Of a stretch of 64,000 nucleotides of DNA, positions 1 to 6,898 are shown one piece after another (the first letter of the stretch is position 1; every line of letters starts with the position of its first letter). Source of the stretch: Acidicapsa ligni (GTDB lineage Bacteria; Acidobacteriota; Terriglobia; Terriglobales; Acidobacteriaceae). The DNA lies in contig NZ_JAGSYG010000003.1 in the NCBI RefSeq assembly GCF_025685655.1, positions 434,001 through 498,000 on the forward strand. The letters run 5' to 3'. The notes under the pieces were generated by a model. That model ran no database searches. It was not told the DNA's origin and worked only from the letters and a program-made list of their open reading frames with translations. Position numbers and translations under genes: made by a program.

Positions 1-283
1 AGAACATCGCAGCAGGATTTGATCCTGAGCCGCCGTTTTGCATCCTAGTCTGATCTGAATCGGTTCGGAATCCGCTATTGATCTGCGGAACTATGCCATC
101 TTGGTTGAGTTCCCCAAATGCAGCGTTCAAATGAGTTGCGGTCTCAGGGGAAAACACGGCATTCACATTTCCACTTTCAGTCGTATATTGCGCGAACGGC
201 GATAGGGGAACCAAAAAATCGTAGGTAAAGTGGTCTGGTTTTATGGCCGCGTTTCCCGACGAGCTCTGCTGTTGGGCCGATGA
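1..283 (-). CDS. Orphan RHS tip: M15-like peptidase, partial
   Basis: The open frame begins after TAG at 284-286 with residues SSAQQQ, the junction motif shared by the other tips, and runs off the left edge. After about 50 residues it shows INSGFRT, then a Gln (SDQTRM) and GGSGSNPAA. This resembles the start of the M15 fold (VanY-type D,D-carboxypeptidase or L-Ala-D-Glu endopeptidase), where an SGxR segment precedes the metal-binding His and Asp. Those metal ligands would lie beyond the edge, so catalysis cannot be confirmed. No start codon or ribosome site is apparent, and it shares frame with the upstream gene (296-919), separated by stop codons. Likely a silent cassette encoding a peptidoglycan-cleaving toxin. 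Confidence 0.55.
269..278 (-). repeat. Tip junction repeat J1 (GGCCCAACAG)
   Basis: The minus strand reads TAG TCA TCG GCC CAA CAG CAG, encoding the AQQ start of the M15-like tip. GGCCCAACAG also begins the tips at J2, J3 and J4, with a variant at J5 and in the RHS linker at J6, always in the same orientation. Confidence 0.75.
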
Positions 284-295
284 CTACTAACGAGT

Positions 296-919
296 TTAGT
301 GGGCATGAGCAGGCTGAGATGATGTCATATCGATGGTCATCACATGTTTGTAGTCTTGTTGAAACGACGCCAACGGGATCATCGTTCGGTATGCCCTCTT
401 ACCCCTCGTGTACAGAACCAGAACCGCGTCAGAGTTTAAAAACTTGTTCAGCAGATCGACCCGCTTCTTCGTGGAAGGCTCCACTTCCAAGCCCGCCGGG
501 ATACGGGCCATGCAACCCAGCCTCCCGCAACTCGTAAAAGGGACTTTGATCGCACCCGTATCGTCAAGCGCCATTTTCCACGAGTTTCCGTCTCTCGTCG
601 CCTTCGCAAACGCAACGAAAATTCCTTGCCCTTGGGTCGCTCGTGGGTCTACATAAAATGCGATGTACTCTGGCTGCCGAGTGTTCCGCGCCAGCGCAAC
701 GTTCACCCCGACATACTCGCGGAAATCCTTCGGGTTCGCAGGGCTACCTGAGTCCCCGCGCAATACTTCCGTCTGCATTAGGCACCCGCGTGGTGCGCAA
801 TCGGTCTTCCAGTTCACTTGGAGGTCATCCGAGCCGTTATGCCCCAGATTACTCTGAGAAAATGACAGTCCGCGGAAGAGGACTAGTACCACCAACATTC
901 TGCAAAAAGACACTGGCAT
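296..919 (-). CDS. Secreted IalB-like protein, candidate immunity
   Basis: 207 residues with an N-terminal hydrophobic signal peptide (about residues 1-21). The mature part has the layout of the invasion-associated locus B (IalB) family: a Trp-containing strand, CAPRGCLMQ, a central IAFYVD segment, paired cysteines in TSCGRLGCMA, and a C-terminal IPLASFQQ matching the family's closing SLxGF-type strand. It starts 4 bases after the upstream secreted gene and is followed by the M15-like tip in the same frame after several stop codons. IalB proteins are periplasmic, but their biochemical role is poorly defined. Here it is the second secreted gene behind the lysozyme tip, which suggests an immunity or accessory role (inference). 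Confidence 0.5.
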   Translation of the reverse strand: MPVSFCRMLVVLVLFRGLSFSQSNLGHNGSDDLQVNWKTDCAPRGCLMQTEVLRGDSGSPANPKDFREYVGVNVALARNTRQPEYIAFYVDPRATQGQGIFVAFAKATRDGNSWKMALDDTGAIKVPFTSCGRLGCMARIPAGLEVEPSTKKRVDLLNKFLNSDAVLVLYTRGKRAYRTMIPLASFQQDYKHVMTIDMTSSQPAHAH

Positions 920-923
920 CAGA

Positions 924-1364
924 TCATTTCTTCAGTTCAAAATAGTCATTCGCGACTTCGACTACAGCATGGTTCTTGCTGATAAGCAGATCTGTCCCGG
1001 GGTCAGCAAATTCTCCGCATGCCTTGGTTGAATGCAGCTTGTTAATGCTGATTTCTACGAGAGGGTCATCGCCGAACCCAATTAGGTTTGGAGTGAACCT
1101 GTACTTTGCGAGGAAATCACTGCTCGTGAGATGGTCGACTTCGACCGACTTGATCGGAACGTCTTTCCCACAAACGGTGATTTGACTTGGCGACACTTTG
1201 ATAACCAGGCCAATAATTGCCCCCTCTTGCTTTGCGTCGAGTCCGACTGGTTGGCCGGCATCGTAGGGCTTCCCCACAGTCCATTTGCCAATGGCACTGG
1301 AGGGGAGCCAACCTTCAACCAACAACGCAAATGCGATAATTCCGAGTCCGAGCATTCTAATCAT
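924..1364 (-). CDS. Secreted candidate immunity to lysozyme tip
   Basis: ATG at 1364 is preferred over 1379 because AGGAGG lies 7 bases upstream and overlaps the stop of the lysozyme tip. The protein has a signal peptide (MIRMLGLGIIAFALLVEGWLP) and a mature domain of about 120 residues with two cysteines (TVCGK, KACGEF). I do not recognise the family. Tight coupling to the GH24 tip and predicted export fit a periplasmic inhibitor protecting the producer from a lysozyme-type toxin; this is inferred from position only. Confidence 0.55.
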   Translation of the reverse strand: MIRMLGLGIIAFALLVEGWLPSSAIGKWTVGKPYDAGQPVGLDAKQEGAIIGLVIKVSPSQITVCGKDVPIKSVEVDHLTSSDFLAKYRFTPNLIGFGDDPLVEISINKLHSTKACGEFADPGTDLLISKNHAVVEVANDYFELKK

Positions 1365-1375
1365 GCATTCCCTCC

Positions 1376-1864
1376 TCAATGGCTGCTGTCGTAAACACCA
1401 TTGGCGTATATGTTGTATTCGCTTCGCCGACGCGCCATTAAGCTTGGCACTTCTACCAGCTTTCCACCCACGTGTGCATGACCATATGCTGTGAAGTTGC
1501 CTTCAGTTACAGCAGTGCCAGAGGCGACATTTGAGAACAGCGTGGAATCACCGTAGTGCGATACGTTGAATGCAAAAGAAACAAGTCCATCGAACTGCTG
1601 CTGGCTAAGAGAAGCACCAAGGCCATTCACGGATTTCTCGAATCCAGCGAGATCGCTTTTCAAAAGAACCTCACCCTGCTCCGTCGTAATGCCGTCCTTA
1701 AAGTCCGCGCACTTGCCGCAATTATGTCCCCAACCGATGGTTCCATTGCCGAAGCCATCATCCTTCGCGTAGGTGAGTCCCGTCTTTCTATCAACTGTCC
1801 CATTCCAGCCTTCCCAACCTTCGATGAAAGCTACTCCGGCTGCGCTTGTCTGTTGGGCCTGGTT
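1376..1864 (-). CDS. Orphan RHS tip: GH24 lysozyme
   Basis: The frame opens directly after TAA (1865-1867) with NQAQQ, so the tip has no start of its own. The sequence fits the phage-type GH24 muramidase (T4/P22 endolysin) fold: a FIEGWEGW segment supplying the catalytic Glu, then NGTIGWGHNCG supplying the conserved Thr and Gly-His, and a C-terminal QFDGLVSFAFNVSHYG helix followed by MARRRSEYNIY. About 160 residues is the usual length for the domain. It cleaves the MurNAc-GlcNAc bond of peptidoglycan. The immunity-like gene downstream takes its ribosome site from the tip's stop codon, so the pair would be co-translated if the tip were fused to an RHS core. Confidence 0.8.
   Translation of the reverse strand, partial: NQAQQTSAAGVAFIEGWEGWNGTVDRKTGLTYAKDDGFGNGTIGWGHNCGKCADFKDGITTEQGEVLLKSDLAGFEKSVNGLGASLSQQQFDGLVSFAFNVSHYGDSTLFSNVASGTAVTEGNFTAYGHAHVGGKLVEVPSLMARRRSEYNIYANGVYDSSH
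1850..1859 (-). repeat. Tip junction repeat J2
   Basis: GGCCCAACAG on the minus strand, preceded by TAA AAC CAG. It starts the GH24 lysozyme tip. The preceding immunity gene stops at 1868-1870, one codon before a second stop, in the same frame. Confidence 0.75.
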
Positions 1865-1867
1865 TTA

Positions 1868-2272
1868 TTAGTTGCCAAAGAGTTCGTATACCGTCAATCG
1901 CTCCTTATCCCCGCTCAGGATAAAGAGTCTGTAGTCGTAGGGGCCGCGCCCTTTGTCGTCGAGGTAATACCAGCAACTTGGACAATCGTTTACATACGGG
2001 TTTGCGAGTTTCCGCACGAGCACAGCCTTACTGAATCCCTGCCGAAACGGATATTTCTGTAGGAGCTTAGTGCCGTCGTTTTCACTAATCCGCAGACTGG
2101 CATACCAGTCATAGGCGGAATGCTCTTTCCCTGAAATCGTATATGTGTCGATTCCCGTGTAGGCTCGTATGCTGCGGTCGACGAATGTCGCATGCGCCCA
2201 CTGCAGGTAAAGCCACGTCGCCACGAATGCGACCACGAGAACGCCCAGGATACCGTAAAGCGCTTTCTTCAT
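1868..2272 (-). CDS. Membrane-anchored candidate immunity
   Basis: ATG at 2272 is chosen because GAGGAAC precedes it and the protein then begins MKKALYGILG with one strong transmembrane helix (about residues 4-22). A domain of about 110 residues follows, with a CPSC pair and several aromatic strands (YDWYASL, CWYYLDD, YDYRLFIL). The short positive N-terminus predicts a domain facing the periplasm. It begins 2 bases after the reconstructed stop of the upstream transglycosylase-like tip, matching the tight toxin/partner spacing elsewhere in the array. Family not recognised; immunity role is inferred from position. Confidence 0.55.
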   Translation of the reverse strand: MKKALYGILGVLVVAFVATWLYLQWAHATFVDRSIRAYTGIDTYTISGKEHSAYDWYASLRISENDGTKLLQKYPFRQGFSKAVLVRKLANPYVNDCPSCWYYLDDKGRGPYDYRLFILSGDKERLTVYELFGN

Positions 2273-2274
2273 GA

Positions 2275-2861
2275 TCAGTTCCTCGGAATCGTGTTTGGCG
2301 GTGGCGTTGTTCCATACAGAACCCAAAAGGGCTTTCCGGGCAAATGCGCTGCTGTATCCACCAAGATCTCACCCGTCTTTGATCGAGCTCCGGCTTATCT
2401 CGATGCTGTAGCCCTCCTTGGTTCGGATAGACTCTAGTGTTCCCATTATAGTTGCGAAGCGCATCGGACATACTTCGGAACCCAACATCGTTTCCAGCAC
2501 CGTCGTGGATCGTTGCCTTATTCAACAACCACTTCAGAGATGCGGCGGCGCTTATAGCTGGTGTCATCGTCTGGCCTTGCTCAAGACCCGTCATCGCTCC
2601 CTTCTGCGCAGACCAGTCTCCAGCAACGTTTACCTGAAGTGGGTCCGTAGCAAAAGCGGCAGGCGAGCCTCCGGATTCAATCATTGCTTGGGCCTTCAAC
2701 TGTTTCGGTGTTACATAGAGCGGCGACCCAGGAGCTATGGTGTTGTCTTGGTCGAATTGATTAGCTGCATCGCTAAAAACTTGGTCATTAGCAGCGCGCC
2801 AAGAGTTCGTACCAGTTTCCGGATACCCCACAATGGGACCAATTCCATTCTGTTGGGCCGA
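2275..2861 (-). pseudogene. Orphan RHS tip: transglycosylase-like, two frameshifts
   Basis: The frame opens after TAG (2862-2864) with SAQQNGIGP. The body reads QLKAQAMIESGGS, then ATDPLQVN and LKWLLNKA, ending in DALRNYNGN. This resembles lytic-transglycosylase-type domains, with MIESGG carrying the catalytic-Glu position. The uninterrupted frame would continue to 2109, deep into the immunity gene. Removing one G near 2405-2415 and one near 2372-2375 instead gives a sensible C-terminus (GYSIEISRSSIKDG, then EILVDTAAHLPGKPFWVLY, ending NTIPRN). That version stops at 2275-2277, two bases before the immunity ATG. The two single-base insertions in G-rich runs are either real inactivating mutations or sequencing errors. 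Confidence 0.6.
2850..2859 (-). repeat. Tip junction repeat J3
   Basis: GGCCCAACAG on the minus strand, preceded by TAGTC exactly as at J4. It starts the frameshifted transglycosylase-like tip. Here the preceding immunity gene is in a different frame, unlike J1, J2, J4 and J5. Confidence 0.75.
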
Positions 2862-2880
2862 CTAATGGCTCAAAAACCAC

Positions 2881-3444
2881 TCAATGACACGGAAAGGGTA
2901 ATCGAGATGGTGCTGTAATCCCCGGATCAATACAAGCCGCTTTCTCCAACTCAGCGCGAATTTCTGGCGGCATTTCAGCGGGACTAAATTGCACGGCATA
3001 CCCACCGTTATCCTGCGAGACTAAATGTTCAACATACAGATGCTTTGTTTTTCCAGAGAAAATCGCAATTCCAATCCTTCCGTCCGTGCATTGGTGCGGC
3101 ACACAACCACGCATAATGACTTCGTAGTCCACACCCTGCGATGAACTTCTGATCCAGTCAGGTGCCTTGACAGCAAAAAAGGGATCGTGCAGGGTATTCG
3201 AGTCCCATATGATCTGGTGCGTTAATCCGTCTCTCTCGATTACCGCTCTCCAGTCACCTTTAAGGCCACGACCAATAATAAGCTCCTCTGCCGATGTCCC
3301 TGCCGATAGCGTCTCACGCTTAGAAACGCTCGAAAACAGAGTTTTCGCAGGGGCAGTTGCCTGACCATTGCACATCTGGCTGGTGAACGACGCAAGCCAG
3401 AAGCATAAAGGCATGAGTGCGATGATGAAGCGACATGGTTTCAT
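2881..3444 (-). CDS. Ivy-family inhibitor, candidate immunity
   Basis: 187 residues with a signal peptide ending near CNGQA. Residues around 103-121 read YEVIMRGCVPHQCTDGRIG. This matches the Ivy family (inhibitor of vertebrate lysozyme) signature, in which a CxPHxC loop inserts into the active site of the target and is followed by RIA on the next strand. Published work on Ivy shows periplasmic inhibition of C-type lysozymes and of some bacterial lytic transglycosylases. The start codon overlaps the stop of the upstream SLT-like tip (ATGA), so the two are translationally coupled. An inhibitor of this family as the dedicated immunity to a transglycosylase toxin is a strong functional inference. 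Confidence 0.75.
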   Translation of the reverse strand: MKPCRFIIALMPLCFWLASFTSQMCNGQATAPAKTLFSSVSKRETLSAGTSAEELIIGRGLKGDWRAVIERDGLTHQIIWDSNTLHDPFFAVKAPDWIRSSSQGVDYEVIMRGCVPHQCTDGRIGIAIFSGKTKHLYVEHLVSQDNGGYAVQFSPAEMPPEIRAELEKAACIDPGITAPSRLPFPCH

Positions 3445-3962
3445 GGAACATACCTCTCTACTGAGTTGATGTAGTGACCCAATGTCTCTCCGCCGTATGA
3501 AAGTTTGCGCATTGCGTCATACCCACCTTTTGAATTTATCGCTCCATTTACTCCCTTACGGGAACCGCGATAATACCCAATAGCGATTTCGAGGGAGTGT
3601 TCAGGATGGGATTTCGGCACAGGACCGTTTTTCAGATCACCGAGATAATGAGCTGCCGTAGTCACCTGATTGGTGATCGCAGACGCACTCGTACCGGTGG
3701 CATCACCGTTACTCAATCCGTATTGCGATCGAACTCCATCCGTCAAACCAAACAAGCCGTTCGCCGTACTAGTAGAAGATTGTGCTGCGGGATTGAACGT
3801 TAACTCTTGCCCAGCCATCCCCACTAAAACATTCGGATCAACTCCATTTTGATTTCCAGCACCGATTGCTGCCGCTTCAAAGGCTATGGCCTGAGGGCCA
3901 CTCAAATTTGAATTCAGAATCGTTTGCTCGGCGGCGGGTGACAGTCCCTGCTGTTGGGCCGA
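3441..3962 (-). CDS. Orphan RHS tip: SLT lytic transglycosylase
   Basis: The frame opens after TAG (3963-3965), which is also the stop of the preceding gene, and begins SAQQQGLSPAAEQ. The body shows NGVDPNVLVGMAGQELTFNP followed by ANGLFGLT, the classic soluble lytic transglycosylase arrangement. The Glu of GQELTFNP is the catalytic residue and GLFGLT corresponds to the usual GLMQL strand. IAIGYYRGS and ETLGHYINSVERY supply the later helices. It would cut the glycan strands of peptidoglycan with 1,6-anhydro product formation. A TTG at 3905 could serve as an internal start but would remove the junction residues. Its partner is the Ivy-like gene overlapping by 4 bases. Confidence 0.7.
   Translation of the reverse strand, partial: SAQQQGLSPAAEQTILNSNLSGPQAIAFEAAAIGAGNQNGVDPNVLVGMAGQELTFNPAAQSSTSTANGLFGLTDGVRSQYGLSNGDATGTSASAITNQVTTAAHYLGDLKNGPVPKSHPEHSLEIAIGYYRGSRKGVNGAINSKGGYDAMRKLSYGGETLGHYINSVERYVP
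3951..3960 (-). repeat. Tip junction repeat J4
   Basis: GGCCCAACAG on the minus strand, preceded by AGTAGTC and followed by CAG. The TAG inside it is the stop codon of the Asp-box gene, so that gene and the SLT tip are in one frame separated by a single stop. Confidence 0.75.
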
Positions 3963-5054
3963 CTACTGAGTTCGATTTCCGCAGCTCTCATTTGAGAGCT
4001 TGTCTTCAGATTGAAAGCGGAACGCTCGGTTTTGAGTCGCACCAAAAATTTCTGACCCATAAGATGTCAATGCCACGATCTTCTTTGCTCGTAGTATTGG
4101 AAACCACGTCTCTCCGCTATCCTTGGTTTCCATCAAGACATCTTCATCATTAGTAGTCGATGGTGCTATGCCAAACCCCGTGCATTGACCTGTAAATGTG
4201 AGTTGGCCAATCGCGCTGGGCGGTCGCGCGACAGGCTTCAGTGATTCACCACCGATCTGCCCACTGAGCAGCCTCCCATTCTTCAAGCTGACATATACAC
4301 GGTCAGCAACAATGGCACCTGAGATAGGGTATGCGTCTTCCTCTCCATCTGGAGTATCCATCTTCATTAGCTTCCACGACTTCCCAGAATCTGTCGAAGC
4401 ATAGACAGAATACGGACCCCAGGCAAGTTCGTCGCTACCAATTGCCTTGACACTATCGAGGTAGCCGACAGCTTTTTCCAAGCCCATCGCCTGCCAGGTC
4501 TTTCCATAATCGCTACTGACAGAAATCATCGGAGTTATCATTCGCGCTTCGGCAGTGGTTGGATCGCGTGCGTACTGCGGCAACTCTGCCAGCTCTTGCT
4601 TGGTCGTTGCGACGCTCCTTCCGCCAACCAAAAACATCTGCTGAAGGGTTTCCGACGAAGCAGTAGATAAATAACTAACGTTTTCCTCTTGCAACGGGAT
4701 CACTCTCGTTGCTGCACCAGGAGCATTGTTCACAAGGAGTGAATCCGAAGATAGACGCAAGGAATGCAGTAAAGGTGTCAGCCACGCCGACGACACATCG
4801 ACAGATGATGCTTTCTTCAACTGGCTCCAAGAGCGGCCCCCGTCAGTAGAGGTCAAGGTCACTTGCTCCTTGATAATTGCACCTCGATTTCCGTCGATTC
4901 TCATGGCCTTTGTCGAATAAAGTTCATCGACAGGGAGGTTCCCAAGCCATTGGAAACCCACCGGCCGAGTGATCGCCGGTGTCGCCTGAGAAAACACTGC
5001 CATACATCCGACAAGCGTTAGCAAATAGCAAACGAGCAAACTTTTCTTTTTCAT
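3963..5054 (-). CDS. Secreted Asp-box beta-propeller, candidate immunity
   Basis: 363 residues with a signal peptide (MKKKSLLVCYLLTLVGCMAV; the Cys could allow lipoprotein processing). At least four Asp-box (BNR) turns are visible: STDGGRSW, SSDYGKTW, STDSGKSW and TKDSGETW. They indicate a beta-propeller of the sialidase/Ycf48 type without an obvious sialidase active site. AAAGG lies about 8 bases upstream of the ATG, just after the stop of the 5066-5539 tip, so the two form a pair. A periplasmic propeller could bind and block a secreted toxin; that role is inferred from the repeated tip/partner layout. Confidence 0.6.
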   Translation of the reverse strand: MKKKSLLVCYLLTLVGCMAVFSQATPAITRPVGFQWLGNLPVDELYSTKAMRIDGNRGAIIKEQVTLTSTDGGRSWSQLKKASSVDVSSAWLTPLLHSLRLSSDSLLVNNAPGAATRVIPLQEENVSYLSTASSETLQQMFLVGGRSVATTKQELAELPQYARDPTTAEARMITPMISVSSDYGKTWQAMGLEKAVGYLDSVKAIGSDELAWGPYSVYASTDSGKSWKLMKMDTPDGEEDAYPISGAIVADRVYVSLKNGRLLSGQIGGESLKPVARPPSAIGQLTFTGQCTGFGIAPSTTNDEDVLMETKDSGETWFPILRAKKIVALTSYGSEIFGATQNRAFRFQSEDKLSNESCGNRTQ

Positions 5055-5065
5055 CTTTTACCTTT

Positions 5066-5539
5066 TCACGGTATGAAATCCGTCCCGACAACTCGAAGAG
5101 CATCGCCGCGGCTTCGAACGAAGCCCTGATTAACTGCTCGCCATTGGGAGTAGGGCGAAGGAGTTGCATTCTTAACGGCACCGATATCTCTTTGCAATTG
5201 AATGGCAAGCGCGCTTCCCGGCTTCGCCTTTGCCGCTAGAGTTGTTAGATGTTTGCCTGCAGGCAGGCCGCGATAGGTCTTGGCATTTCCAACGTGACCT
5301 AAATTGAGCATTGTGCCGGCCATGAGGTTAGCTTCTTTATCCAGAGTCGCATCTGTGATTACTGCTCCCCCGGGTGGGCCTACCTTACGTCCTGATTCAT
5401 CGTCTGCATACTGGTTAGTTCCAACGGAGGCTTCGCCAGTCTGCTCACCCATCAAAGTTTGTACCATCGTCAGTTGTTGGCCTGTAGGCAAAGCCGTGGA
5501 ATTATTTTGTTGGGCCAACGCTACCGGCATCCGCATCAT
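5066..5539 (-). CDS. Orphan RHS tip, unknown function
   Basis: The frame is open from the stop at 5561-5563; ATG at 5539 gives MMRMPVALAQQNNST, so the AQQ junction lies within the first dozen residues. Later segments include MVQTLMGEQTGEA, EANLMAGTMLNLGHVGN and the C-terminal ALRVVGTDFIP. The LMGEQTG and MLNLGHVGN elements are faintly reminiscent of SleB-type cell-wall hydrolases, where a Glu follows the first helix, but I cannot assign a family. Unlike the other orphan tips it has an available start. Its secreted propeller partner suggests it acts in the periplasm. Confidence 0.5.
   Translation of the reverse strand: MMRMPVALAQQNNSTALPTGQQLTMVQTLMGEQTGEASVGTNQYADDESGRKVGPPGGAVITDATLDKEANLMAGTMLNLGHVGNAKTYRGLPAGKHLTTLAAKAKPGSALAIQLQRDIGAVKNATPSPYSQWRAVNQGFVRSRGDALRVVGTDFIP
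5507..5516 (-). repeat. Tip junction repeat J5 (variant)
   Basis: The minus strand reads GGCCCAACAA, one base different from the consensus, preceded by TTG. It starts the unknown tip. The frame continues upstream for 15 codons to the stop of the 5561-6346 gene. Confidence 0.65.
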
Positions 5540-5560
5540 AAGTGTAAGCAGCCCACCAGC

Positions 5561-6346
5561 CTACTTGGGACGGTCAGACACCGTGATCGTGCAGTCAGTG
5601 GCGATAGTGTACATGTAGTGCTGCGTGACCACGATCTCCGGCACATGCGGCAGCCGCGTCAGAACCAGGAACACGTCCGTGTCCTCAGGAAGGTCACTCA
5701 GCACATGCGTGTGGTAACCGGTTTCCACTTTCACCTTCGGGTCTGCGGAGACGGACTCGATGATGCTTTTGTGCATCTGGCGCTTTTCTGTGATCTTGGT
5801 TCCATCCGGCGAGATGCGGTAGCGCACATCGGCTCCCAGCGGATAGACCCCCTCTTTAACCTGGGCCGGATAAAGGTACACGTACAGGCTTCCGCCATCT
5901 GCCGGGAGCACGGCGACGTTATAGGGGCGATCCGCTCCATGAAAATCCCGCATAGCCATTTCGATCCCCCTGGCTGCTGCGAGATTCCAGCCTGTATCCT
6001 CCCGCGCCGGGTCGAAGCTCTTGACCGTGTATTGGCCGCCCGATTGGATCGCCTCGGAGACCACCAAGAACTTATCCTCGGTCACACTCAACCGTCCGAA
6101 GTCCACCACCCAACCCGTCTCGGTCTTGTGGGCGATATAACGATTGGAAGACCCCTCTTTTGGATGGGTAGCCAAGACTGCATCCGTGGCCTGCCAGGCT
6201 GCGGCATCATATCCCGCGAGGAGTCGACCCCGCTCAGTGATCGCCGTCAGTTCCGCAGCGGACGGTCTGCTTGCTGCTCCCGCGCCTGCGACGAACAAGA
6301 GCAATACGGCTAAAAAGGCGACCGGGACGAGCCCTTTGCGATTCAT
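5561..6346 (-). CDS. Secreted protein in toxin array
   Basis: ATG at 6346 gives MNRKGLVPVAFLAVLLLFVAG, a clear signal peptide; an ATG at 6373 is possible but has no better ribosome site. The mature protein of about 235 residues is rich in beta-strand patterns (TGWVVDFGRLSV, GSLYVYLYPAQ, TDVFLVLTRLPHVPE) and contains a HTHV segment near the end. I do not recognise the family. It lies between the NTF2-like immunity gene and an orphan tip, sharing frame with the latter. No toxin sits directly upstream of it, so it may be an immunity whose toxin was lost, or a second immunity of the preceding set. Confidence 0.5.
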   Translation of the reverse strand: MNRKGLVPVAFLAVLLLFVAGAGAASRPSAAELTAITERGRLLAGYDAAAWQATDAVLATHPKEGSSNRYIAHKTETGWVVDFGRLSVTEDKFLVVSEAIQSGGQYTVKSFDPAREDTGWNLAAARGIEMAMRDFHGADRPYNVAVLPADGGSLYVYLYPAQVKEGVYPLGADVRYRISPDGTKITEKRQMHKSIIESVSADPKVKVETGYHTHVLSDLPEDTDVFLVLTRLPHVPEIVVTQHYMYTIATDCTITVSDRPK

Positions 6347-6436
6347 GCGCACAACGTGAATAGACCGGAGCATGGTTACTTTGGAACGACCTTTCCTTCG
6401 CTGTTCGGCGATGGGTATTGTGCTGCCGAGCAAAAC

Positions 6437-6811
6437 CTATTGTGTATGAAGGAACGAGAGCACCGCTCCGGTCCGCTTATCGAGTTGGATAATCAGCTCA
6501 CCGCCCGTTTCACCGCCATACAAATGAGGATCGCCGATCACCGTCCAGACATTTCCCTTGAGGCCCGCTCTAAGAGGGAGTTCGGATGTGACCTTGTCCC
6601 TTCCCCAGATCGGTATTGCAACAGCTAACGCGATTGACTTTGCAGTCTCCGCGTCCGGGATGACACCGGCTGCTGGAAGGACGGTCTTATGGCTTTCAGC
6701 TAGCCGACGGTCGTATTCGATCATGTCGCTGTCGTTGACTACTGATTGAGCGATGCCACTCCCCAACAGAACTGCACCCATAAGGCACGCAACCAAAGTA
6801 TTTCTGCGCAT
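6437..6811 (-). CDS. NTF2-fold-like periplasmic immunity protein
   Basis: ATG at 6811 follows GAGGAGAGAG and yields a signal peptide (MRRNTLVACLMGAVLLGSG). The mature domain reads IPDAETAKSIALAVAIPIWG, then WTVIGDP, GGELIIQLDKRTGAV. This is the pattern of the NTF2-fold immunity family (Imm-NTF2-2 type) seen beside polymorphic toxins: an N-terminal helix with a Trp, then strands ending in a GGxxxIxIDKxTGxV turn. It stands between the cytoplasmic-type immunity gene and another secreted gene with no toxin of its own, suggesting an orphan immunity kept for protection. Family assignment rests on the motif pattern only. Confidence 0.55.
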   Translation of the reverse strand: MRRNTLVACLMGAVLLGSGIAQSVVNDSDMIEYDRRLAESHKTVLPAAGVIPDAETAKSIALAVAIPIWGRDKVTSELPLRAGLKGNVWTVIGDPHLYGGETGGELIIQLDKRTGAVLSFLHTQ

Positions 6812-6898
6812 GACTCTCTCCTCTTCCCGATGCCGTAGGCAGCACGCCCTTTGATCGGAGCGATACGGAGACCAGAGGACGGCCTGAACCAACGATCT

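Noticed and set aside
280..945. Plus-strand open frames over the IalB-like gene
   Set aside because: The minus frame has a signal peptide and paired cysteines; the plus frames look random.
2109..2368. Uninterrupted continuation of the transglycosylase-like frame into the immunity gene
   Set aside because: Residues become Arg/Gln-rich and unlike a protein end, while the other two frames together give a sensible C-terminus ending 2 bases before the immunity start.
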